A stretch of 64,000 nt of DNA from Sporosarcina sp. JAI121 (GTDB lineage: Bacteria; Bacillota; Bacilli; Bacillales_A; Planococcaceae): contig NZ_JACCCL010000001.1 of assembly GCF_013408665.1 (NCBI RefSeq), forward strand, positions 1,503,136 through 1,567,135. Direction: 5' to 3'. The notes below the pieces were generated by a model that saw nothing but the letters and a program-made list of their open reading frames with translations, ran no database searches and was not told the origin of the DNA. Numbering within the stretch: the first letter of the stretch is position 1; every line of letters begins with the position of its first letter. Below, one piece after another: positions 55,901-64,000 of this stretch. A program made the translations under genes and the position numbers.

Positions 55901-57517
55901 ATGATAGCAGTCAGTAATGTAAGTCTTCAATTCGGCGACCGCAAGCTGTTTGAAGATGTGAATATACAGTTCAATCCAGGTCATTGCTATGGTCTAATCG
56001 GTGCGAATGGTGCGGGTAAATCAACATTCCTTAAAATCTTGTCCGGTGAACTTGAACCGCAATCAGGAAATGTCATCATGAACAAAGGCGAGCGCCTTGC
56101 TATTTTGAAACAGAACCATTTCGAATACGAGGACAGCATCGTGCTCGATACAGTCATTATGGGCCACAAACGTCTGTATGATATTATGATGGAGAAAAAC
56201 GCCATCTATGCAAAAGAGGACTTTTCCGACGAGGACGGCATGCGCGCAGCTGAACTGGAGGGCGAATTTGGCGACTTGAACGGTTGGGAAGCAGAATCGG
56301 AAGCAGCTATACTTCTACAAGGACTTGGCGTACCAGATGAATACCACCAGATGAAGATGTCTGAACTTACCGGTTCCGATAAGGTGAAAGTGCTTCTTGC
56401 ACAAGCTTTGTTCGGCAAACCTGATGTTCTACTTTTGGATGAGCCGACAAACTCACTTGACTTGAAAGCAATTCAATGGCTTGAAGAATTTCTAATCAAT
56501 TTCGAGAACACACTAATTATCGTATCTCATGACCGTCACTTCTTGAACAAAGTTTGTACACAGATTGCAGATCTAGACTTCTCGAAAATCCAGATCTATC
56601 CGGGTAACTATGATTTCTGGTACGAATCAAGCCAATTGGCACTGAAAATGTCCCAGGATCAAAATAAGAAAAAAGAAGAGAAAATTAAAGAATTGCAGGC
56701 ATTCGTAGCCCGCTTTAGTGCCAATGCTTCGAAATCGAAACAAGCGACTTCGCGTAAGAAAACACTTGAAAAAATTGAGTTGGATGATATTAAACCATCT
56801 TCTCGCCGTTATCCCTTTATCAATTTCCAAATAGGCCGTGAAATCGGGAATGACGTACTTAGTGTACAAGACGTCAACAAGACACAGGACGGTAAAGTTA
56901 TGTTGAAGGATGCTTCTTTCACAATCAGCAAAGAAGACAAAGTAATTCTTCTTGGAAATCCGCTTGCAAAAACAGCGCTCCTTCAAATGCTTGCAGGAGA
57001 GTCCGAGCCTGATTCCGGTGCTATTAAATGGGGAATTACGACTTCACGCGCATACCTTCCCATTGATAACAGTGAGTACTTCCAGGGCTCGGAACAATCA
57101 CTAGTTGATTGGTTGCGCCAATACTCACCGGATGATCAAACCGAAACATTCTTGCGTGGATTCCTTGGACGCATGTTATTCTCCGGTGAAGAAGTGAACA
57201 AGAAACCTTCCGTTTTATCCGGTGGTGAAAAAGTGCGCTGCATGTTATCGAAAATGATGCTGACAAGTTCAAACGTTCTTCTTCTTGACGAACCGATGAA
57301 CCATTTGGACCTTGAATCAATTCAAGCACTTAACAATGGGCTGATAGCGTTTAAAGGGGCAATGATTTTCACATCTCATGACCAGCAGTTCATTCAAACA
57401 GTTGCGAACCGTATCATTGAAATTTACGATGACGGTACAATCTTCGATAAACTGATGAACTACCAAGAATACCTTGAATGGAAAGAACAAGAAAGTAAAG
57501 GAAAACAAAAAAAATAA
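55901..57517 (+). CDS. ykpA: ABC-F family ATPase YkpA
   Basis: This soluble twin-ABC protein of 538 residues belongs to the YbiT/YkpA branch of ABC-F ribosome-associated ATPases. Walker A 1 is GANGAGKST. The linker (about 245-300) is Lys-rich (DQNKKKEEKIKELQ, SKQATSRKKTLEKI). Signatures are LTGSDKVKV and LSGGEKVRC; Walker B motifs are LLLDEPTNSLD and LLLDEPMNHLD. Three motif departures from consensus are visible: LTGSD, Ser for His in the first TN(H)LD, and Met for Thr in the second. The second Walker A is degenerate (LLGNPLAKTALL). ABC-F proteins tune translation or protect ribosomes. Confidence 0.93.
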   Translation: MIAVSNVSLQFGDRKLFEDVNIQFNPGHCYGLIGANGAGKSTFLKILSGELEPQSGNVIMNKGERLAILKQNHFEYEDSIVLDTVIMGHKRLYDIMMEKNAIYAKEDFSDEDGMRAAELEGEFGDLNGWEAESEAAILLQGLGVPDEYHQMKMSELTGSDKVKVLLAQALFGKPDVLLLDEPTNSLDLKAIQWLEEFLINFENTLIIVSHDRHFLNKVCTQIADLDFSKIQIYPGNYDFWYESSQLALKMSQDQNKKKEEKIKELQAFVARFSANASKSKQATSRKKTLEKIELDDIKPSSRRYPFINFQIGREIGNDVLSVQDVNKTQDGKVMLKDASFTISKEDKVILLGNPLAKTALLQMLAGESEPDSGAIKWGITTSRAYLPIDNSEYFQGSEQSLVDWLRQYSPDDQTETFLRGFLGRMLFSGEEVNKKPSVLSGGEKVRCMLSKMMLTSSNVLLLDEPMNHLDLESIQALNNGLIAFKGAMIFTSHDQQFIQTVANRIIEIYDDGTIFDKLMNYQEYLEWKEQESKGKQKK

Positions 57518-57520
57518 ATC

Positions 57521-57556
57521 GAAGCCGTTTTCCCACAGTGGAAAACGGCTTTTTTC
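57521..57556 (+). terminator. Terminator after ykpA
   Basis: AGCCGTTTTCC pairs with GGAAAACGGCT and TTTTTT follows. Confidence 0.88.
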
Positions 57557-57627
57557 ATTTGGAATGTGTAACTGTTTCGTATGAACTCTGTATAAATGGG
57601 AATAACAAATAGAAAGGAGTGTTTTTC

Positions 57628-58290
57628 ATGAGAAAAATGAATCTTTTCGTCTTTTTGTTAATAGCTGTTCTTCTGTTTTCAGGATGTTCGAAAAAACAGC
57701 CGACTACTCTTGATAATTCGGGATCAACCAATGGCACAGTCGGTGAAGAGGTAGTCAAAGAAAGTGAAAAAGAGGGAGAAATTTCATTGACCGATTTTTT
57801 CCTTCCGGATGGTTCAAATGCGCATTATCAGGGTGATGGGAATGAATTCGCCGAACTGGACATTGAAGTGGCAAGGCCATTTGAGGATTACGTTGTAATT
57901 CATGAAAATAATGGTGGTTCCCTCGTTAGATACATTTATAAAATCGAACCTGACAAAGTAAGTATTTTAGAAAAAAAGACAGTCGAGTTAGTAGATGATT
58001 TCCCTACCCAAGAAGAGTTGGATGAAATGAAGGCAACTGGAATCTATCTTAAAAAGCCAATTGAAAAAGGGGCGGTTTTCGATACATGGACAGTTATTGA
58101 AACGGACACAACCCTCGACACCCCGTATAAGAAGTTCGACCACGTATTCGTAATTGAAATGAAGACGGATGAATTCACTAACCGTAAATATTTTGCAGAA
58201 GGTATAGGAGAAATTAAACGCGAGGCCATTATGCATTTAGAAGACGGTGACTTCCCCGTCACTTCAACGATTCAAACAATCGATGAATAG
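57628..58290 (+). CDS. Uncharacterised lipoprotein
   Basis: This 220-residue lipoprotein has the lipobox LFSGC with the lipidated Cys at residue 20. A Ser/Thr/Glu-rich linker follows (to about 55), then a beta-rich domain (FFLPDGSNAHYQGDGNEFAELD, SLVRYIYKIEPDKVSILEKK, FEIEMKTDEFTNRKYFAEG-like late strand). It is typical of Bacillus surface lipoproteins without known function. ATG at 57628 follows AGAAAGGAGTG; an in-frame GTG 3 codons earlier overlaps the spacing region. Confidence 0.78.
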   Translation: MRKMNLFVFLLIAVLLFSGCSKKQPTTLDNSGSTNGTVGEEVVKESEKEGEISLTDFFLPDGSNAHYQGDGNEFAELDIEVARPFEDYVVIHENNGGSLVRYIYKIEPDKVSILEKKTVELVDDFPTQEELDEMKATGIYLKKPIEKGAVFDTWTVIETDTTLDTPYKKFDHVFVIEMKTDEFTNRKYFAEGIGEIKREAIMHLEDGDFPVTSTIQTIDE

Positions 58291-58364
58291 GATGAGTTCA
58301 TATGAGGTTCACGCTATCTCTCTTATTGACTTATATCAGAAGTGAGTGAATAAAATAACAGACA

Positions 58365-58399
58365 GAAAAAAAGAGGCGTCCGCAGTAAGGGCGCCTCTT
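58365..58399 (-). terminator. Terminator after the cold-shock gene
   Basis: On the minus strand AGAGGCGCC pairs with the GGACGCCTCT arm and TTTTTTTC follows. Confidence 0.85.
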
Positions 58400-58413
58400 T
58401 TGTGAATGCCGTG

Positions 58414-58614
58414 TTAGATTTTAACGACGCTAGCAGCTTGGAGTCCACGGTTGCCTTCGACAACTTCAAACTCAACTTGCTGTCCTTCGTCCAATGATTT
58501 GAATCCTTCTCCCTCGATTGCCGAGAAATGGACAAACACGTCATCCTCGCCTTCAACTTCGATAAATCCGAAGCCTTTTTCAGCGTTGAACCATTTTACA
58601 GTACCTTGTTTCAT
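58414..58614 (-). CDS. Cold-shock protein (CspA family)
   Basis: This 66-residue single OB-fold RNA chaperone has RNP-1 KGFGFIEV (13-20) and RNP-2 VFVHFSAI (26-33). It melts RNA secondary structure, especially on cold shift. ATG at 58614 follows GGAGGTAATC. The gene has an unusually long leader of about 140 nt with a stable hairpin, resembling the structured leaders of cold-shock genes elsewhere. Which Bacillus paralogue (CspB, CspC, CspD) it matches cannot be settled by eye. Confidence 0.95.
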   Translation of the reverse strand: MKQGTVKWFNAEKGFGFIEVEGEDDVFVHFSAIEGEGFKSLDEGQQVEFEVVEGNRGLQAASVVKI

Positions 58615-58670
58615 AATGATTACCTCCGGCTAAAAAAATATTAATACATGAAAATTATTTTGAAATAAAA

Positions 58671-58726
58671 ATTCACATATTAGAAAAAGTACCGACAACG
58701 CCGATCACTTTTTGTAATATGTGAAT
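58671..58726 (-). promoter_or_regulatory. Long hairpin in the csp leader
   Basis: ATTCACATATTA and TAATATGTGAAT form a perfect 12-bp outer stem, continued inward by AAAAAGT/ACTTTTT-type pairing, so most of the 56 bases fold into one arm. It lies in the 5' untranslated region 57-112 bases before the start codon and may act as a temperature-responsive element. Confidence 0.6.
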
Positions 58727-58764
58727 ACGTGTCTTCCGTCTAACCAATTTCAGTTGTTACTGAT

Positions 58765-58792
58765 AGTATAGCATAGAAATTAACTTTTTCAA
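58765..58792 (-). promoter_or_regulatory. csp promoter
   Basis: On the minus strand TTGAAA (58792-58787) and TATACT (58770-58765) are spaced by 16 bases. Transcription would begin about 140 bases before the start codon. Confidence 0.68.
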
Positions 58793-58814
58793 CACAAAAT
58801 ACAAAATACTCCAA

Positions 58815-59120
58815 TTATTCCCTCGTAATAAAGTTCCTGGGCTTGCCATCTTTCATTAAGATAATGCCATGATACAGTTGTAGATCCTCATCGCAACCAT
58901 CACAGAAGTTTATTTCATCCTCAGACCAGAATGCGTAAAAACAGTCCTTTTTCACGGCTTCATGTTTATGTTTTTTGCGTAATTCAGCAATCAATTTTTC
59001 AAAATGTAACACAGCTGAATTTACGTCGTCAAATGAGTGGCGTGAACGGATTGTGTCTTCCCATTCATCAAACATCCACCACGGTTCGTAATCTGCTTTC
59101 ATATATATAACTTCAAACAT
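58815..59120 (-). CDS. DUF1033 family protein
   Basis: This 101-residue cytoplasmic protein has the DUF1033 start (VIYMKADYEPWWMFDEWEDTI) and a mid-section with conserved aromatic and Cys residues (CFYAFWSEDEINFCDGCDEDLQLYHG). Function is unknown. The CDGC pair with C78/C83 could bind a metal. ATG at 59120 follows AGGGAGGTAATT. Confidence 0.82.
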   Translation of the reverse strand: MFEVIYMKADYEPWWMFDEWEDTIRSRHSFDDVNSAVLHFEKLIAELRKKHKHEAVKKDCFYAFWSEDEINFCDGCDEDLQLYHGIILMKDGKPRNFITRE

Positions 59121-59324
59121 ATAATTACCTCCCTATGTTACTCCCAGGTGAATGTCCTCCATTTTAACAAACTCCCCTCTGAAGTCCAAGTTAATTGCTT
59201 TCAAGTTTAAATTCAAATGGTAGGTGTACATTGCATTTATCGGTTATAATTGAACTACTGACATGAAACTTTATTCGTTTTGAAACGTATAAAAGTATAA
59301 GGTCAAAGGAGGTCTGAACATATC

Positions 59325-59987
59325 ATGAAAGAAATACAACAATTTTTCACAAGACACTTCATCACCGCACCGATCAGCTTTGGGTCTTGGCTATTCTTCG
59401 TTCTGGGGATTGGCATGAATATTTTCGCGGCTACTGGCCTGTTGGTAGCCATCTACCTAGGTGGAACCTTCACACTGAAACAGATTCAACTTTCGTCCAA
59501 CTTAAAAAAACTCGGGATGTCCCGTTCTGAATATAATCATATAAAAGAACAACTCTCCGGTGCAAAATCGAAAGTGCGACAACTTAACAGTCTCTATGGA
59601 CAGGTTAGATCCGTCCAAGCATTCAAGCAACTGCATGAAATGAATAATCTTTCCAGAAGAATCCTTGGCATTGTTCGCACAAATCCAAAAAAATTTTACT
59701 ATGCAGAAAAATTTTTCTATGCTCATCTCGATTCCGCGGTTGAACTGACTTCGAAATATGCTTTGCTTGTCAATCAGCCATTAAAAGACAAAGAGCTTCG
59801 CATTGCCCTGCAAAATACACGTGAAACGCTAAATGATGTAAACAAACAACTTGAACAAGACTTAAAGGACGTACTATCATCTGATATCGAACAGCTTCAA
59901 ATGGAAATTGATTTTGTTGATATTTCGATGAATGCTAAAAAACCGTTGCTTGAAATGGAAGGAGATACAAACAATGACCGAAAATAA
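59325..59987 (+). CDS. xpaC: XpaC-like protein
   Basis: This 220-residue protein has two N-terminal hydrophobic helices (about 14-48) and a long helical cytoplasmic domain. It matches the XpaC family, named after 5-bromo-4-chloroindolyl phosphate hydrolysis in B. subtilis; an enzymatic role is doubtful. It overlaps the TelA-family gene by 14 bases and forms the conserved xpaC-yaaN operon. ATG at 59325 follows AAAGGAGGTCTG. Confidence 0.88.
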   Translation: MKEIQQFFTRHFITAPISFGSWLFFVLGIGMNIFAATGLLVAIYLGGTFTLKQIQLSSNLKKLGMSRSEYNHIKEQLSGAKSKVRQLNSLYGQVRSVQAFKQLHEMNNLSRRILGIVRTNPKKFYYAEKFFYAHLDSAVELTSKYALLVNQPLKDKELRIALQNTRETLNDVNKQLEQDLKDVLSSDIEQLQMEIDFVDISMNAKKPLLEMEGDTNNDRK

Positions 59988-61158
59988 TCCTAAAAAAACC
60001 ATTGATGATTTACTTGATAGTCCTTTCGATTTTCAAGAGCCGCTGCTTCCCGAGGAAATGCAGACGAATAAGAAAGAGGCCGGCACAAGCCTCAAACTGA
60101 TTGATCGTCTCTCGAGCGAGGAAAGGGAAAAAGCGAAGATGCTTGCAGAACAGATTCCCGTTGGCAACTATGAGGCAATTATCACTTACGGAGCTAGTGC
60201 ACAAGGCGAGCTCTCAAAGTTCTCCGGCCAAATGCTCGATCATGTCCAGAGTAAAGATATCGGACCTGTAGGTGATGTATTGAAGGATCTGATGAATAAA
60301 CTCTCCGAAATCGATCCTGACGATTTATCAGATAAGAAAAAATCAGGTCTTAGCAGATTATTTAATAAAGCTACGCGATCCGTACAGGAAATGATGACAA
60401 AATACCAGAAACTTAGTACCCAAATCGATCGGATCGGCATCCAACTCGAGCATTCGAAACGTGGTCTTTTGGATGACGTCCAAATGCTCGATAATTTATA
60501 CGAGCAAAATAAAACGTATTTCCAAGCGCTCAATATCTTTATAGCCGCAGCTGAATTAAAGCAGGAAGAACTAGCCAATGAAATCATCCCGAGAATGAGA
60601 AAAGAAGCCGAATTATCGAATGATCAAATGGCCTTTCAAGAAGTGAATGATATGGCGCAGTTTCTTGATAGGCTTGAAAAACGATTGTATGATTTACAAT
60701 TATCGCGCCAAATCACTATTCAAAGTGCACCGCAAATCCGAATGATCCAACAGACAAACCAGACACTTGCCGAAAAAATACAGTCTTCAATTATGACTTC
60801 CATACCCCTCTGGAAAAACCAGATTGCAATTGCGCTGACGTTAAACCGACAAATGAAAGCGGTCGAGTCTCAGAAATTAGTAACAAAAACAACAAATGAC
60901 CTGTTATTGAAAAACTCGGAAATGCTAAAAATCAACTCCATTGAAACGGCGAAAGAAAATGAACGCGGAATCATTGAAATTGATACGCTGAAAAAGACGC
61001 AAGAAAACTTGATTCAAACAATTGAAGAAACGCTTCTGATTCAAGCAGATGGCCGAGCAAAACGGAAAGCCGCCGAAGTAGAAATCGGACGCATGGAAGA
61101 AGAATTAAAACACCGTCTACTTGCCGTTCACGAAAAAACACAAAACCGTCCCAACTAA
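59974..61158 (+). CDS. yaaN: TelA/YaaN toxic-anion-resistance family protein
   Basis: This 394-residue, mostly helical coiled-coil cytoplasmic protein belongs to the TelA family (YaaN, KlaA). Landmarks: IPVGNYEAIITYGASAQGELSKFS, the LDNLYEQNKTYFQALNIFIAAAE core and SIMTSIPLWKNQIAIAL. The family is linked to tellurite and envelope-stress tolerance and is often found with XpaC or TerD-like proteins. ATG at 59974 follows GGAAGGAGATAC within the end of xpaC; the open frame extends upstream only as overlap. Confidence 0.92.
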   Translation: MTENNPKKTIDDLLDSPFDFQEPLLPEEMQTNKKEAGTSLKLIDRLSSEEREKAKMLAEQIPVGNYEAIITYGASAQGELSKFSGQMLDHVQSKDIGPVGDVLKDLMNKLSEIDPDDLSDKKKSGLSRLFNKATRSVQEMMTKYQKLSTQIDRIGIQLEHSKRGLLDDVQMLDNLYEQNKTYFQALNIFIAAAELKQEELANEIIPRMRKEAELSNDQMAFQEVNDMAQFLDRLEKRLYDLQLSRQITIQSAPQIRMIQQTNQTLAEKIQSSIMTSIPLWKNQIAIALTLNRQMKAVESQKLVTKTTNDLLLKNSEMLKINSIETAKENERGIIEIDTLKKTQENLIQTIEETLLIQADGRAKRKAAEVEIGRMEEELKHRLLAVHEKTQNRPN

Positions 61159-61177
61159 GGGCGGTTTTGTGTTTTTT
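61139..61177 (+). terminator. Terminator after yaaN
   Basis: CACAAAACCGTCC pairs with GGGCGGTTTTGTG and TTTTTT follows; the yaaN stop is in the loop. Confidence 0.85.
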
Positions 61178-61357
61178 AAGGACCATAAGTTAAAGTATTG
61201 ATTACGGTTTGTAAAATTGTTTGAACATAGAAGTAGCTATCATCAATAAAACCAGGAAAAAGCAACAAAGGCGCCTTTCTTGTGTTAGCCGAGCACGTAT
61301 TATTGGGAATCCCGATTACAGTTCTTGTAAGGCGCGCTTTTTCACTGGAAGCAATTA

Positions 61358-63259
61358 CTAGATATTCCGAATAACTATAGCAAGTAATTTCCTCAATATC
61401 CGTAAGGTCTGATCAGTGAAACTATCCACCGAATTGGAAGAAGCGGTTTTATTCCCAAACATCATTGAAAAAAGTGCTTTTTGATCATCCGTAGGCTCTT
61501 CGGTAGATAGGAATAAATGAATAATGGAAATCCCTTTCTTTTCGGTTTCCATCACCGCTTCCGCCGTATCGAGGATACCGTTCCGATCGTAGCCGAATGC
61601 TGAAGGCTCTCCGTCCGAAAACACCAACAGAAATTTATGTTTCTCCTGTCTGGCACTAAGTTGGTCGGCCATCCATCTAATTGCGAACCCATCACGGTTG
61701 TCTTCGTTAGCGTCAAACGATAATATTGAAAGACCGTTATCCTTATTCCTATCCGTAAACGTATGCATCAGACCAAAAATATTGGGTTGCACTTCTTGTG
61801 TTGCATGGTTTGCATCTTCATAATAAGATGCAATTTCATGGCTGACACTAAGTTTTCGGAGTACATCATGGAATAACAGCACTGCTTGTTTCGTTTCGTC
61901 CAATTTGTCAAGCATTGAGGCAGAACCGTCTACGAGCAATCCGAACACCGCATCCAGATTCACGGAAGGTACATTTTTCCGATAAAATGGTTTGGGCCGT
62001 TCATCTATGACCATCGTCGTCAATTTAGTGGATAGTCGACCTTTTGCAAGACGCTCCCTCTTTGAATCCTGTTTCAAATCAATGCGTTTTTTCATTTCTT
62101 CAACAAAGGAACGGACATATGGTTTTTGTTCTTCTCTCCAAACCATCAGTTTTTTACGGTTTTCATGTTCATCCATAACTTCTATCCGTTGTTCTTCAAA
62201 TATAACATTTAAATGCTCTTTTCCGAACATCGTTCCCGCTTTCAACTTTCGATTATGCTTGTCTGTTTTGTCACCCGTGTCATCCATCCAACGGTCCTTG
62301 TCATTCCCTACCGAATCACCGGAACCTGATTCTTCGATTACAACGTCTTCATTGCCCGGGGTTGCATCGCTAGCATCACTTTTCCCTGAACGTCCATGTT
62401 CAAGTTCGAATTCCAGGTGGACACCTTGTTCACTTTCGCTTTCACGATGCCAAGACCGAAATACTTCTTCAATTGTTTCTTTTGGTCCTTCCTCACCTTT
62501 TTCTGCATCAGAAATCCCATCATGGTAATGAAAGATCGTATTTTCCTCCGTAATTGAATCTCCTGCTGAATAATACTGATGAACAAGATCCTTTTCGAAC
62601 GACCTTTCAATGATTTCGATAATCCTGTCTGCGATGTATGTGCTGTCATCCGTACTTCTTGAATCGTAGGCATTTTGCAGGATCGATGAAATAAGACCGT
62701 AATCAAGGGGGTCCCAGTCAATAGAGGTTTTTGCAAACATGCCTTCGTGTAAGGTAATGAATAGTTGGTTCATCATAGCATCTGCGAGGAGACTTTTCTG
62801 CATATTAGTGGATAGAGCATCATGATGGAAGTGGACATAGGCTTCTCTTCTAATTTCAAAGGCAGAGGCCGTTCCAGGTCTTTCTTTTGTAATAGCATCA
62901 ATTAATCGGAATTCTTCCAGCATCAATACTAATTCTGAAGCGAACTTTCGAAGTGGATGCATACTGTTTTTTCGAGTATATTGAATCCATGAATTGACAC
63001 TAAAGCGCTTCCAATAACCTGCCGTCAATAAATAAATATCCGATAACCGTCCAGCATGAATCACCTCTTCTGCCCTATGACGCCAAAAAACACTCATTGA
63101 AATAATTCCCTCTTTTGGTCGGAACTCGAGGAGTTTACGTTCCGTCAATTCAAGATAAGGTGCATCCGCCAATGCCCGGCTTAATCGTTCATATAGCAAA
63201 AGTGTCTTGGCATCGACCGTTTCATCATTGAATTGAATGAATCGATTCACCTTAACCAT
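61358..63259 (-). CDS. yojO: VWA-domain protein YojO (NorD/CobT-like)
   Basis: This 633-residue protein ends in a von Willebrand A domain (about 430-633) with an intact metal-ion adhesion site: VDGSASM (DxSxS), then FSDGEPS. An acidic low-complexity linker lies about 255-335, and the N-terminal part is helical. Such proteins pair with MoxR-type AAA ATPases to insert metals or remodel target enzymes. The MoxR partner (yojN) is 10 bases upstream in the same operon. The target complex in Bacillus relatives is unknown. Confidence 0.9.
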   Translation of the reverse strand: MVKVNRFIQFNDETVDAKTLLLYERLSRALADAPYLELTERKLLEFRPKEGIISMSVFWRHRAEEVIHAGRLSDIYLLTAGYWKRFSVNSWIQYTRKNSMHPLRKFASELVLMLEEFRLIDAITKERPGTASAFEIRREAYVHFHHDALSTNMQKSLLADAMMNQLFITLHEGMFAKTSIDWDPLDYGLISSILQNAYDSRSTDDSTYIADRIIEIIERSFEKDLVHQYYSAGDSITEENTIFHYHDGISDAEKGEEGPKETIEEVFRSWHRESESEQGVHLEFELEHGRSGKSDASDATPGNEDVVIEESGSGDSVGNDKDRWMDDTGDKTDKHNRKLKAGTMFGKEHLNVIFEEQRIEVMDEHENRKKLMVWREEQKPYVRSFVEEMKKRIDLKQDSKRERLAKGRLSTKLTTMVIDERPKPFYRKNVPSVNLDAVFGLLVDGSASMLDKLDETKQAVLLFHDVLRKLSVSHEIASYYEDANHATQEVQPNIFGLMHTFTDRNKDNGLSILSFDANEDNRDGFAIRWMADQLSARQEKHKFLLVFSDGEPSAFGYDRNGILDTAEAVMETEKKGISIIHLFLSTEEPTDDQKALFSMMFGNKTASSNSVDSFTDQTLRILRKLLAIVIRNI

Positions 63260-63269
63260 ATTAATCGCC

Positions 63270-64000
63270 TCATTTCACCCAAGTATCAACCAGTTCCATG
63301 ACAAGTCTGCGCTCGATTGTATCATCCAATTTCTCAGCTATTGCGTATTGGATTGCACGTTTCACTGGTATATGTTCTGCCAGACCCATTGCATCGAGTA
63401 AACTTCTCACGGATGCGGCTTCGTCAGATAATAATCCATTCATTACTTGTTTCTTCAAATCGTTACTGATATGCAGAAATACCTCAACAAGCTGTTTTGA
63501 AGCGTTCGGATTTGTATCTATCATGACTGATTCCAATTGTTCCCCCGTCAGGTACGGTACTGTGAAAGAGACGAACCTGTTTTTCAAGGCTTCATTCATC
63601 GGGGATGTTCCCACGTACCCTTCGTTGATAGCCGAAATAACCGTGAAATCTTCATGGCCAAAAATAACTTCACCTGTGAAAGGATTCGTCAGCATACGTC
63701 GGTGATCCAATACACTATGAAGTATCGGCAACGTTTCGGGTCGCGCCATATTGATTTCATCGATATATAAAATATGTCCTTTTTTCATCGCTTGGACTAC
63801 TGGACCTTCGACAAATTCAATAACTGTCTCCCCGTCTTTGCTAATAATCGTTTTGAAGCCAAGGAGTGCTTCGGCATCTAAATCGACCGAACAATTTATG
63901 CTTTGCATCGGCTGATTGAAGTAATGTGATATCGTTTGCGCCAACTTCGTTTTACCTGAACCCGAAGGGCCTTTCAATAATACTGGCTTTTTCAAAACAG
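63270..64000 (-). CDS. yojN: MoxR-type AAA ATPase YojN (partial)
   Basis: The gene runs off the right edge and lacks its N-terminus. Visible: Walker A GPSGSGKTKL, Walker B ILYIDEINMARPE, sensor 1 VISAINEGYVG and the arginine-finger region EALKNRFVSFTV. The C-terminal helical lid is complete. It belongs to the MoxR/CbbQ/NorQ group that works with VWA partners such as the downstream YojO. The frame remains open at position 64000. Confidence 0.9.
   Translation of the reverse strand, partial: VLKKPVLLKGPSGSGKTKLAQTISHYFNQPMQSINCSVDLDAEALLGFKTIISKDGETVIEFVEGPVVQAMKKGHILYIDEINMARPETLPILHSVLDHRRMLTNPFTGEVIFGHEDFTVISAINEGYVGTSPMNEALKNRFVSFTVPYLTGEQLESVMIDTNPNASKQLVEVFLHISNDLKKQVMNGLLSDEAASVRSLLDAMGLAEHIPVKRAIQYAIAEKLDDTIERRLVMELVDTWVK

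Noticed and set aside
61992..62528. 178-residue plus-strand frame antisense to yojO
   Set aside because: Serine/arginine-rich mirror of an acidic linker; no translation signals.

Overview
The window looks like chromosome from a low-to-moderate GC, endospore-forming Firmicute close to Bacillus, probably Planococcaceae (Sporosarcina-like; the genus is inferred). Many blocks keep Bacillus subtilis gene order: proI-yqjP-yqjQ, ccdA/ccdC/yneK, citB-yneP-yneQ, yneR-plsY-parE-parC, xpaC-yaaN and yojN-yojO. Spore-related genes (sleL/yaaH-like, a YjcZ-type microprotein, a Spo0M-like protein) fit a spore former. No rRNA, tRNA, CRISPR array or complete transposase was seen.

1-10 kb: secreted DUF3889 protein; proI behind a proline-specific T-box (specifier CCU); a zinc-ribbon/SPFH envelope pair (YdjG/YdjI-like); yqjP-yqjQ; a Y-family polymerase (uvrX/yqjW) with a clear LexA operator; a decayed beta-repeat gene; a complete-looking type I toxin/antisense-RNA cassette; a separated yolD; and a DUF4362 lipoprotein. 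10-24 kb: a heterodimeric multidrug ABC exporter, cytochrome c/oxidase assembly genes (ccdA, thioredoxin-like, ccdC, sco), a lytic transglycosylase, a sigma-B-type GlsB gene, aconitase, yneP/yneQ, a FabG-like SDR, yneR and plsY. 24-30 kb: topoisomerase IV (parE-parC) and an MFS transporter.

30-42 kb is accessory and visibly eroded. A 138-bp inverted repeat encloses a DinB gene and a regulator that appears to hold two PadR-like winged helices. Five copies or remnants of the type I toxin cassette lie between 31.1 and 37.5 kb, one of them intact. There is also a chimeric xdhC remnant before pucB, a carnitine acyltransferase-family gene whose natural start seems to be a non-canonical ATT, and 3'-end remnants of neighbouring genes. 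42-50.7 kb: DUF4097, EcsC, YwaF and YfkAB genes, then a 1056-residue divergent UvrA-like protein whose insertion/zinc modules appear to have moved to the C-terminus, a dead AHSA1 gene behind a live ArsR gene, and a MarR gene beside an orphan cluster of candidate operators.

50.7-64 kb is again ordinary chromosome: Spo0M-like, AI-2E family and LCP proteins, msrA, an MFS transporter, the ABC-F protein YkpA, a lipoprotein, a cold-shock gene with a long structured leader, DUF1033, xpaC-yaaN, and the yojO-yojN pair (yojN runs off the right edge).

The strongest leads for new biology are the duplicated toxin/antisense cassettes with conserved promoter and terminator geometry, the rearranged UvrA-like protein, and the tandem-PadR locus inside the inverted repeat.
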